Source: Gymnogyps californianus
Taxonomy: Eukaryota; Chordata; Aves; Accipitriformes; Cathartidae
Length of the DNA stretch: 64,000 bases
NCBI RefSeq assembly: GCF_018139145.2
Contig: NC_059478.1
Location: 3,286,001-3,350,000, forward strand
Direction of reading: 5' to 3'
In this document: one piece after another, positions 1-10,500 of the stretch
Layout: each line of letters starts with the position of its first letter
Numbering within the stretch: position 1 is the first letter of the stretch
Notes under the pieces: generated by a model
What the model was told of the DNA's origin: nothing
The model's input: only the letters and a program-made list of their open reading frames with translations
The model's database searches: none
Translations under genes and position numbers: made by a program

Positions 1-115
1 TCTCATCAGATTTACTAATTAGGTGGAACAGTGTGAAACTGCAGTTACATAGGCCTGGTTAAGAGTAAAGATAGTCCCCAAACAAATAACTTGAACAGTC
101 CTTGTTTAGAAAGCA

Positions 116-557
116 GTTATAGCACTGCTTGGCATATCTATATTGCCAGCTGCGTCGCATTCATGTTGCGGAATAACTGGAAGACAACTTTGATCAGGTC
201 AGAACAGAAAGCAGTTTATTATTGCAGCTATGGGAGAGAACAGAGAGCAGCAAAATGACAGACTCTGCTGCTATGAACTCTGCCCAATAAGGCAGTTAAT
301 TTTTATACACCTTTGGGTTATATGACTCAGTTCTCCCAAAACTACAGCAGAGTGTAGGAAATGGCAACAGAGAACAGTAACATATGGATTACTTCAGATA
401 AGGAAGCTCCAGACAGTATATCCTTTTACAAATAATTCCCTCCTTCAATAATTGGGTCATGCTGACCCAGTGAGGCCATTAGGTCACTGCTGCAGAGATT
501 CTCCTAACCAGAGAGGCCTGCAAAGGCCTATGAGGCCTTAGCTATTTTACTTCCACA
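116..557 (-). mobile_element. LTR-like element, probably a solo endogenous retrovirus LTR
   Basis: Read on the minus strand, the segment starts TGTGGAAG. It carries a good TATA box (TATAAAAA, plus 300-307) followed about 80 bp later by AATAAA (plus 215-220), the usual U3-R-U5 order of a retroviral LTR. The 10-bp sequence TTAGAAAGCA sits on both sides (106-115 and 558-567). The 3' end is not a clean CA: with those flanks it would end ATAAC, and an alternative 3' end ...GCAACA lies at plus 164. No primer-binding site or polypurine tract adjoins it, so a solo LTR is more likely than a provirus. The family is not identified. It lies in SWT1 intron sequence in the same direction as SWT1. Confidence 0.5.
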
Positions 558-3037
558 TTAGAAAGCACTTCATTAAAAAATAAAAGGGTTGCAGAAACCA
601 GTGGAGTCCTAATGAAGTAAGGAAATTTTGAGAACTTCTGCCTGTGGTTGGTTCTGGAGTTGTAACAGCAGCAAAACCAATGAAATCGTAACTTAGGAGG
701 CTGTTAAAGGCTGCTGCCACTGAGAATCATATTAATGCAACTTGCTGCAGGAAGACCTGTTCAACTCACATGATTATAATCAAATAGGAATCGAAGTGTT
801 TTACTGGTTTATTAACCACTCAATTTAACCACTCAATTAACTGGCAATCAGTGAACTACACACTCAGGATCAATACTAGCAATACAACAGAAAAACTATA
901 ATAATAGACAATTGCAAAATGATACCAGATCAGACGACTTTGGTATCAGAAAGGTTTAATCTCACACACCTACATGATACACTTTGGCACACACACACTC
1001 ATGCCGCTGAAGACGTGGGTGCTCCAGTTGTGTGTGCAGCCATACCACTTCCTACAACCTGCTAATGCACATGCTGGTGAGAAAGGCCCCCCACGAGGTC
1101 ATGTACACAGCCCCAAGGTGTGGGACCCTACGGGATGTCCCCCCTGTACTGTCACTCCACCAGCTGGAATGCAGGCTACTGACAGCGTCTGGCAGTGAAG
1201 ATGCTCCATCCAGGTAGGTGGAGGTCATGATGCTGGTGGGACAACTTCTGGCAGTAGCAAGCCCAGTTTGACTGCTGCTCAGTTACCACTTTCCTCTCTT
1301 CAAGGCCTATTCCCCCAGAACCATGAGTTTTCATGATGTTTTTAGTATTTCTTTTCAATCTAGCTCCTTCTTTTCTCAAAAGTCTCTTGATAATTCCCTG
1401 ATTTTCCACTTAATTTAGCCATCTTAAGCAGACTTTCTTACTATTACTTTCCTCTTAGCATTATCAGTTTGGGGTAAATATCCTCTTGGAGCAGACTGGT
1501 TTAGGTGTTCTATTTACAATCCCATGGCTATCATATCACCTGGTGCTACCCAGGACATCTTACCCAGAGGCAGCTGTGCAGACTCCTCCAGACTGCTCTG
1601 TGTAAAGCTGTTCTAATTTATACTGCGACAAATGTCCTTTCACTCATACTTACGGAATTATATGCCAAACCGCTAAAAGCCAACAGGCATAAAGTTTTCT
1701 GTAACCTGTGGTCATGCTTACACCACACCAAAAAACTCCTAAAGCTCCCACACAATCACGCCTAAATATGACTCTACTTAAATGGCTTACTCTCACCTGT
1801 AAGAGCTGAAGATACCTCTTATCCATAGTGTGATCACACTAAAGAAACACTTGCTTCTAATCAGAGGTTTCCTTATCTTTTTGCTATTATTAGTTTGGGT
1901 TCTCACTGTTGCTTGTGTTGGTCAATGTCTGCATATAGCAATATTTAATGCTGTCTCAAACAGACTCATGCAACAGTTAAAACTCTGTATTCTTCAAACT
2001 GGTATAGGGATTAGCAATGGCAATACAGCTATAGTATGAGGTTTTAAGCCAAGTTTTTACCCTTTGTATTACAGAAGTAAAAAAACCCACCACCTTAGGA
2101 TAAGTCAATGTTAAAAGACAAACTGAATAATAATAAGGAATTCAGGAGAAAAAATAGTTACAAATATTTGGCTTTGAACAACATTTTCTACATGAGCAAA
2201 AGGCTTCTAACATGTATAACTCAGTTTACAAGGCCATATCACGCTTACTTATAAACACTTCCAAACATTTTTTGAGACATTTATGATAAGACAGGTAAAA
2301 GCTCTTTTATTTCGTATATAGCTTACAAAATGCAAGGGAAAAAAATCTAGCAAACTTAAGTGTAGATTTATTAAATTACTGATTTCTTGGATATGTATTA
2401 CACTACTGGCAGGCAATAACTTCGCAGAAGGGCATACAAACGATAAAAAAGAATGGGAAGCTACATACAAGTGTGACCAGAAAGACTATCATCCTTGTAA
2501 CACCTGCATTTTGCAAGCAATTCAGTGAAAGCTTACTCACTAGATACCAGATGTACCAGAGTACATCTGGTACCAGAGTACTGGTACTAGATGTAGCAGA
2601 GTATACTAAGAATTTTGGTCATTGATTTATGTCTTTGTGGTTAAAAGGAAATATTTAAGAGTTGCTTGCTAAAATGCTGCCAAGTACAATTTGTGATTAA
2701 TCAGAAAATTAAGATATATGATCCAAGATAAAGAACAATCCAGGAAAACAGTAATGGTTTCGGTAACAGTTTTAAGCTCAACTTTCCTCAACCAGGAAGA
2801 CATACTAAAATAAAAAAAAAATCTCTTATTTTCTGATACCCACACTACTCATAGCCTCCGGAGAAAAACATAAGCTAGTTATCTGACGAATTCAACCCTC
2901 CTGCTATTCTTAATGACCCCACCTTTAAATTTGATTCATCCTTCTATCACAAGACTGCTAAACAATTCATGTTTTTCTCTTGAATGTGGGGGTTTGAATT
3001 AAAATAATGATAACAGTAATAATACAGCTGTTCCTAC
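558..3037. other. SWT1 intron sequence, no coding exon recognised
   Basis: Mostly AT-rich DNA with only short unconvincing ORFs on both strands. A minus-strand AATAAA (plus about 807-812) follows a small repeat of the motif TTAACCACTCAATT. That stretch (about 780-1500) may be further retroviral debris, but I cannot show LTR ends for it. A perfect 12-bp inverted repeat lies at 2545-2572. The next SWT1 coding exon is presumably left of the window. Confidence 0.4.
2545..2572. repeat. Perfect inverted repeat, 12-bp arms, 4-bp loop
   Basis: TACCAGATGTAC (2545-2556) is followed by CAGA and the exact reverse complement GTACATCTGGTA (2561-2572). Partial copies of the same words (TACCAGAG, GGTACTAGATGTA) continue to about 2595, so this looks like a locally amplified short-word cluster and not a transposon end. 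Confidence 0.7.
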
Positions 3038-3112
3038 TTTGTCATCCTGGCCATCCAAACAGTCTTCCTTTCCAGTTAATTTCTTCAGTTTCTTTTTAGA
3101 CATCTTCAAATC
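3038..3112 (-). CDS. SWT1: SWT1 first coding exon (partial gene, runs out of the window leftward)
   Basis: On the minus strand an acceptor (TTCCTTAG) precedes a short leader and an ATG at 3103-3101. The frame then stays open for 22 codons, MSKKKLKKLTGKEDCLDGQD followed by DK, to a donor (GTAGGA, GT at 3037-3036) in phase 0. SWT1 is the vertebrate homologue of yeast Swt1, a PIN-domain RNA endonuclease linked to nuclear mRNP quality control. Only the lysine-rich, probably disordered N-terminus is here; the PIN domain would be encoded left of the window. The call rests on the lysine-rich start, correct splice sites, and position: SWT1 lies head-to-head with TRMT1L in the human genome. The first noncoding exon should lie in the CpG island to the right (about 3.7-4.25 kb), but I could not fix its donor. 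The exon is too small to identify by sequence alone. Confidence 0.6.
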
Positions 3113-4267
3113 CTAAGGAAAACAGCGTTGCCATTATTATTTATTTCAAGTTTTTATTTCCAGCTGGTATAAAAAATAAATTTTAACAGCATAGAGAAAA
3201 AATACTGTAATACGCTTCTCTTGTCTTCTCGTTACATAGCCACGGCAGATTTCAACAGGGTTAATTATTCACATCTCACTAGGAGAACTTCACAGAAAAA
3301 AAGATGGCAATTATTTTACCATCTGCTCCAGAGACACGTATTTTGTACCAGCAAACATACCAGACTAATAGAGACAAACATCCTTTAACATTTAGTCATA
3401 CAACCGCCAAGTTTTAAAGCAGTTCCAACTATATAGTTGGAGTTCCATCTCGCCTTAGCCAGCCTCCCCCCCGCCCCGGGGCGGAGGTAATATCATGACA
3501 TCTCGCAACAGCTACACCTCCCTCTACACAAACTAGTCCTGCGAGCCTGCCCCGAACAAGAAGAGGTTTAAGAGGGCTGTAAGAAAGCTTCACCAGAAGC
3601 TCCCAAAGCTCTAGAGGTGAATTCCTAGAGTACAGGTCAACTGCCTAAACAGGTAAGCCACAGAAGTCGCTCAGCCATAAAGCAGGGAAGACTCAATAAA
3701 CACACGGCTCTTTAAGACAGCCTTCAACATGGGCGGGTTGAAGCGACCGAAGGAAGAGGAGCTGCCGCTCCGCCACGACCAAAGGGGCGGCAGCCTCCTG
3801 CCCCCAACCCCACGCGTGAAGAAAGGGCAAATACAGGGCGAGCCCCCGGGGCCCTTCGGAGCACAAGCCGGCCGGCCTTCCCCCACCCCACCCGGCAGCT
3901 GCCGGCACACTCCCTCCCTCCCTCCCTCCCTTCCCTTCCGCTCCCTCCTTCGCCTCCCCGGCAGCAGGGCACAGGGGCGGCCCCGCCTCACAGCCAGCCA
4001 GCTCGGACGCACCCTCCCGTCGACGTTGAAGCTCGAGGCGGGCAACGGCTCCGCGCCCCGCCGCCCCGGGCGGCCTCAGGAACGGACGGTCCTGGCGGAG
4101 GGGCCTCCGGGGTACCCCGAGCAGCGGCCCCGCTCTCGGGTCAGGGGCTTCCCCGTCAGGCAGAGCCCACCGCGCTGCTCGCCTCCGGCAGCTGCCGCTG
4201 CCCCGGCCCCTCCCCGCCGCGGGGCGCGCTGGGCAAGGCCCGGGGGCCCGGGAGCTGGAGCCCCGAG

Positions 4268-4286
4268 GCGCTCTGGGAAATGTAGG
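4268..4286 (-). promoter_or_regulatory. ZNF143/THAP11-type (SBS) motif
   Basis: The reverse complement reads CCTACATTTCCCAGAGCGC. It matches the known SBS consensus ACTACAATTCCCAGAATGC at about 15 of 19 positions, including the TCCCAG core. It is 160 bp upstream of the TRMT1L start codon, between the divergent genes. ZNF143 sites are enriched in bidirectional housekeeping promoters; binding here is inferred. Confidence 0.6.
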
Positions 4287-4444
4287 CGGTGCCGGCCCGC
4301 CTCCTCTCCCGCCGTACGTGCCGGGCCGCCACCGCCGTGCCTCCCCGCCCGCCTCCCTCCCGGAGAAGAGGCGTGTGGGTACGGCGGCGCGTCCCTCTGC
4401 CTCGACTCGCCTCCCTTCGCCCGCCGCCGGGCTGTCTCCGGAGA

Positions 4445-4455
4445 AGATGGCAGCG
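4445..4455 (+). promoter_or_regulatory. YY1-like motif over the TRMT1L start codon
   Basis: AGATGGCAGCG differs by one base from the AAGATGGCGGC form of the YY1 site. YY1 sites just downstream of the transcription start, often including the initiator ATG, are a known promoter class. Motif match only. Confidence 0.35.
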
Positions 4456-4573
4456 GAGGAGGCTGCGGAGGCCTCGCTGGCGCGGCTGTCCCCAGAGCGG
4501 AGGCAGCCGGGGCGGGAGGAGGACGACGACGATGAGGAGAACCCCGAAGGCGGCGGCGAGACCGCAGCGCTCA
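4447..4573 (+). CDS. TRMT1L: TRMT1L coding exon 1
   Basis: Begins [20 protein letters not shown], then a run of Asp/Glu. Ends at CTCA with donor GTGAGG (GT at 4574), phase 1. The alanine/acid-rich, low-complexity N-terminus matches the character of the human protein, not its exact sequence. Confidence 0.85.
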
Positions 4574-7500
4574 GTGAGGGCCGGGCGTGGGGGGGGGGCC
4601 GTGAGCGGGCGGTGTGGTGGGAGCCGGGCCCTCCGTCCCGCTCTGAGGGGAGCGGCGCGGCGCCCGGCTGCTGCCCCTCTTCCCGGGTGTGCGCGGCCCC
4701 GCCGTGCCCGGGAGGTGCTGAGAGCGGGCGGGCGGGCGCCATGCGGAGGCGCGGGAGGGAGAAGCGCCTTGAGAGAACCCCGTGGGGGTTTGAATTTACA
4801 GCGGGGCGCCGGGAGCCGCCTTCGTGCCGTCTCCTTTCTCCCTCCACCTGCGCCATGAAAGCCCTGCGAGGTGAGGGGAGCCCGGTTTTCCCCGTTTTAC
4901 CGACTTTGTGTCGCATTGGGCCGGTGCGGGGCAGGCAGCGGGGCCACACGTGCTCCCTGCGGCGGCCCGGCCCGGGGGCTGAGGCTTGGCCTCGGCGCCT
5001 CCCTGCCTGCTCGGGGAGCTTTGAAACAGCGAAACCAGGACTTGGGTCGCCCTTTCCTCCCTTTAAGTCCAATGAGGTATTTTTTTGTTGTTGCTGCTGA
5101 TGATCTTTTATTCTTTCAAGCCGTGGTCCACAAGGTCCCATTACAAACCAGGGCCTGTTGGAGGTGGGATGGTGTCGCGGATTCTGATTTAGGATCCCGC
5201 CGACTATGCCAATTTGTCGCGAATGGGTGATGTAGGATCCGGCACAACTTTGAGGTAGCAGCAATTTAAGATTTATTAGCGCTAGTACAGTAAATCACAA
5301 GATTAGGTCGTATGATTTTTAACAATACTTAATCATCAGCCAATTATCAGAGTGATTTAATAAAATTTGCTATAATGCACACTACAAAGTTTGCTAAATC
5401 GAATCGCGCACACACACAGAGCTATAGAGGTTAACCTATGATCAAAATTTTTCTCTTTGCCAATTCTAATAAATTATTGGTACCGAATGATCTTTGAAAC
5501 TTCGCGAAATCTAATTGTAGTGAATTACTCGCTATTCTCCTTCGTCAGCATCTATCAGCGGACGATCTTCAAAATCCTTGCGAAATATACCCTGAGAGGC
5601 GTCCCAGCTCAGGGGGAGATACTGGGTCACGGCCTGCTGCGATCCCGGAGCGCTCAAAGGGTCTCACTTAGGATCGCTGTTTATAGGATTGGGAGATGAT
5701 TGACTTTGGTCAGTGTATTTCCGTTCTAGCCACAATTCTAGTCAGGTAATTCTGGCACCTTCCAGGGCAGGCCACGATCCAGGGAGCAGGAGTTTCAGGT
5801 ATGGTTCCAGGCAACAGGAGTTTCAGGTACGGTTAGGGAGTGCTGATCGTCTTAACTCACTGTACCGTAGCCAGGACAAGAAAGTACTGGATTGTCCCAA
5901 CTCACTGCACTAGTAGCCAAAACAAGAACAAAATCTTGGCTGGTCCTGGCATCGCAACGTGGCCCAGGGGGTCTGCACCACCACAGATGGGGATATGATG
6001 TGTGGCATGCCATCTCTGCCCCATACGTTTTCTCCTCAGTATTTTCTGCCAAATGTGTTTAAACTGGTTGTGCCAGTTTTCCAGCCGTGCCATATATGTG
6101 GCATTGATGCCAGTCATTTGCTACTGCAGTCTTACAGTTGAACTGACTCTTCTAATAAATAAATAAAAAAAAAAGGTATAATTTAGGCTCTTGGAAGCAT
6201 TAGTATGTTTGTGCATAGTCAGTGATTCCTGACGGGCATTTTAAAAATCCTGCAATCTTGCTTCGGTAGCAGCCTGCTTTTCTTAATCATTTAGTGTGAA
6301 AGTTTACCTCTCTTCATGTAGATGTATATACAAACTATATGTACATATACGCATACTCTCTTTTTCAACCATTTTAACCTATACACTTCCTCTGAAGATG
6401 CAGACAGTCCAACTCTGGTGGGCTTTGGTCACTGCTAGGCTCTCACTGTGCATTTTTGTAACAGTGTTACCAGTTTTTCTCACAGCACGTGTAGTCATAA
6501 TCATTGTTCTTACGGATTTCTTACCAAAAATCCTTTTACTTCTTCGTTTTCTTTCTGTCTTTCTGTTGTTAAAGTGTGTAGAAACTATCACCAGGCTTGC
6601 AACTTTTTAATTGACAAGTAGGTAGGAAATACTAGTCTGTCTCAGGTGAGTTGTCAGCTTAAAAATAGATCTGTGAGAAATACAGCAACGCTCTCTGAGT
6701 AGCAATGCTGGTCTTGATATATTTTAAGGTAAGTAGAAGAATTTTACTCTGTGCTTCTGTCTTTCTAAACAATTTCTCTAACCCCTGTCCTGAGGTATTC
6801 CTTCCATTTCCTCTTTCTGTTTTTGTATAATAGCAAAGATTTGTATCCAACTGCAATGTTTAAAAGCAAACAAACAAAAAACCCCAGGGGAATCGTAAGA
6901 ACTGCTGTAAGATCCTTCCAGCCCTTATTTTGTCTTCAGTAGTGGCCAGGAGTAGATGGCTAGGGAAGAGTAGCAGAACAGAGCAACCATACATTAATGC
7001 ATCCTCCAGAAATATCTTCAAACACAAAACAGTTTGTTACTCCCCATTTTCTTGAGCCAAAGGTCATGGGTTTGTATTTAAAATCCCATAGTGGATTTCT
7101 CCTCCATAAAATTCTCACTTTGGCACTCGTAGACTTGCACCATCCGCAGCAGCCTGTGGTGGGGAGGTCCGCAGCGTTAACAGGGGGTCATGTGGAGAAC
7201 ATTCTTCCACTCTCAACTTCCAGCTGATAGCTCCATGTGGTGCATCCCAGTTTTTGTGTTGGAATAGACAGTGAGTGGTTGATTTCTGTGCTCTCTCTGC
7301 ATCTCACGATCTTATAGACAACTGTCGTATCCAGGCTGAAAAGTCGTAGCTTGCTCTGCTGCTTCTCAATAGCTAAGAAGCAAAGCCAGAGCTTTGTTAT
7401 TTCTTGTCATCCCTTTTTTAAACTTTCCTGGTTCTACCTGTCCCTTCGAAGCTTGGGGGACCAGGGGCGATACCGTTCAGTGTGCAGGCTGAGCGTGGCT

Positions 7501-10500
7501 TTCTGCATCCTTTCCTAGTACTTCTGATGTCAGTTGGTGGGGAGAGGGACCCACCGCTTGTGAGGATTTACACCTCTTCCTTTCGTCAAAACTGGATTTT
7601 GAAATCCCATGGTGGTGGTCCTGACTGGTGATGCTCAGCTCAGAGTCCATGCATTCATATGTGAAATCAAAATTAGTTTTTTTCCCCAAAGTGCACCACT
7701 TGACTATTTTTTGTCATTTTATTGCCCAATCACTCAGCCTCTGAAGTCCTTTTGAAATTCTTCAGTAGGCCCATCTCTGCGCTGCCCCAGAGAAATCATT
7801 TGCAAATGCTGATGGCACCAGCACTTAACCCTCATCACGGCCCCTGATGATAGCAAATTCCTTCCTTACTCCCTTCCTTTTTTCAGGTTGTTCAGCTACT
7901 CATAACCAGTTCTAAACTTCTGTTTTCAAATATTCTTAGCCGCTAGTATATTGTTATCAGTATTTGGACCTCCTCCTTGCCTGCTTTGTCTTGATAGCAC
8001 TGCATTTTGCCAGAAAATAACATGTAAATATTATTTGTTAGCTTTAAACATCTGATGATACAGATGGGCAAATAATTTCGTCTGTCCAGGATGGCATTAC
8101 TTCACAGTGGTTTCCCAGGATAAGTGATAATTAATCTCATATTATTCTCCAACATACTGTTTATATATTTTTTTTTTCTCCTTCACACTAGTAGTCATTT
8201 TTGCCTTTTAGAAGCACCAAATTATTAGAAACAAATGAACATATTTATATCAACAACACTTTTACTGGTTTTTTGTTTGTTTTATTTTGTTAAGATGGCG
8301 TGGTTGTCTCTGGAAAAGTGAAGAGCAACAACCTGGATGTGAAAGTTACTGAGTCAGAATTGGAAACTGAAGAAAAAGGAACGGAGGAAGAATCCACAAG
8401 GGAATCCGATAGCAACATTTTGGATGTATCATCTGATTATCCAAGAGGTTTGCTAATAAACTCTAAGAATATTTGTGTTGTGTGCTGGAGGAAAGGAGGA
8501 GAAAAAGTAGAAACAGTGGGGAAGAAAGGTAAAGGGAATGTGTGAAATCTCATTTTCCATACATCCGATAGGTATGCGATACTTTTTCCAATGCATCTGA
8601 ATAAAGTATTTTCCTAAGGCATTGCAAATCTCTTTCAAATGAGATGCCATTTTCCCCTTAGTAACATTTCTAGAAATCACTGCAGAAATTCGCATACACA
8701 GTGACAGAAGAGAAGTCAAGGTTAGATGAGGTATGATCTACATCAGTCTCTGATGCTAAAAGCACCACAGAGAGCAGAGAAAATCTATTGTATCTAAGTG
8801 CAGAAATTAAAAGCTAGGAATTGCTTTTAACCCTACCTTTAAAACTCACCTCTGTATCTTGAGCACATTGATCAATTGCTATCTTTGTTTCACGTAAGAA
8901 AGCCTGAAGACTAATCTTGTAAAAACATCGTAAAGGTTTAAAATCACTACAGAATCAGTATTACTGTAAACTGGAATGTTCTGTGTGCTGAAACCAATAA
9001 AGCTGATTTATTGGATAAGCTAATTCTCTTGTTTTGAGCAAATTCTCCACTGTTCCCATTGACTGCTAAGTTGAAAAATCAGTCTCCTAAACAGCGTCCT
9101 AAGGGGGAAAAAAAAAGTGGTAGAATTTAATGTATCCTGGCTATACAGTGAATAATTGTTACTTACAACTGGTCCACTTCTAGCTGATGTTTTAGTTTTG
9201 CCAGACAGTTCATAGGATGTTTTTATACTGCTTTGTGCATGATTTGCATTCACTAACGATGCCGGGCAGTAAAATCAGGAGTAAATGGAATGTGACTTGA
9301 TCTTTTCAGCTTGTTTTTTCAAATTAAGATCTTTCCAATTTGAGAAATTTGATGTGTGTCAGCATTAAAAAGCAAGTAGAAATATATGGAAATAGACGGA
9401 TCTTATCAAAGAACCATTCTGGGGATTAATTCTGCAGTCATTCCTTCTACCATGGAAGTTAACAGATACAAACAAGTATTCCAGTTGACACTATAGTTTT
9501 CTAATAGTGTTAGACTTGAAATGATGCATAGAAAAATAGCAGTAAAATAAAAACAATTTTTTAACTAAGAATGTTTAACTTCTAAATATCTCTGCTTTTT
9601 AGAGAAACATATTTCAATTCAAAGACATCTTGCTGATCTAGAGAAACTAGCTGACCTGAAAGAAGGTGAGTTTACCATGGCAGTATCCCAGAACACAGAT
9701 CTTCATGTTACAGGTATTTACGTTTTTTCTTGGTTTTTATTTTTAACACATTACATATATTTATAATGCTTGAAGACTAGGGGTTTCATAAAAAATAGCT
9801 TTATGATTTGTTCCCTTGCTTATCGAATGTTAAGCATTCAGTAAATTTAAGGCCTTAATGATTCCTTTCCATCTTTTTCCTTTGCATTGTAGCATTTCTA
9901 ATGTTGGCAGTGTGCATGGATCAACAAAATGTTAATTATAGCTATTCATCAGCAGCTTAGTCTCATTTTTATTTTACTTGAAGTGTCACGGTAACAGGGA
10001 AGCTAATTGTTGTCTTTGCAGTGTTTAAATATCAGTTTAAATAAATATGTGTTCTATTTTGAATGCTTTCTTCTTTTTTTTTCCCCCACTCTGTATTCAT
10101 TTGTGATCCAGATGTAGATTGGAGGATTGCTTTAAGACTGCAAAGTGTCTTTATTACGACTGTTAGTTTTTCTCTGATTACATGTATGTATTTAGTGCTG
10201 GTAGTGGCAGCCCTTGCAACTGAAACTAGTTTTTATTCACAGATCAAGAAAAACATCAGGGTCCACATAGGCTCTGCATCACACAGCTCTTGCGCCTTAA
10301 TCATCTTTTAGAGTGGCCACTGATGGAAATAATAGTTTGCCTCTGTTTAATTTTACTAACAAATATGCCAAAAAACTTCTGTAGAGAGTTTGTGCCATTT
10401 TTAATAAGGAGAGTTCATAAGTATCTCATAAGTCTGTTACTTGTAGCTGTTGCTGAGTTGAGTTATATGTAAATCCATGGTAGTGATAAGAAACTCGTTA

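Larger units (their letters stand above)
3690..5050. promoter_or_regulatory. CpG island, bidirectional SWT1 / TRMT1L promoter
   Basis: A sharp change from AT-rich DNA to very GC- and CpG-rich sequence, with GC boxes and a CT-rich tract (3900-3960). The TRMT1L start codon lies inside and the SWT1 coding exon lies to the left on the other strand, so the island sits between divergent genes. No TATA box is evident. Long overlapping ORFs in several frames here are by-products of GC richness. Confidence 0.8.
4574..8294 (+). other. TRMT1L intron 1
   Basis: Rest of the CpG island to about 5050, then the LTR-like insertion 5173-5985 on the opposite strand, then ordinary AT-rich intron. I see no further gene. 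Short ORFs on both strands lack recognisable content. Confidence 0.8.

Noticed and set aside
1176..1409. 77-codon minus-strand ORF as an SWT1 or retroviral exon
   Set aside because: No resemblance I recognise to SWT1 or a retroviral protein, and no matching splice phase from the SWT1 exon at 3038.
3693..5264. 523-codon minus-strand ORF, and overlapping plus-strand ORFs (3729-4535, 4289-4858)
   Set aside because: All lie in a CpG island, are Pro/Arg/Gly/Ala-rich with no recognisable domain, and run across a TRMT1L exon and LTR sequence. Long ORFs in every frame are expected from high GC with few stops.
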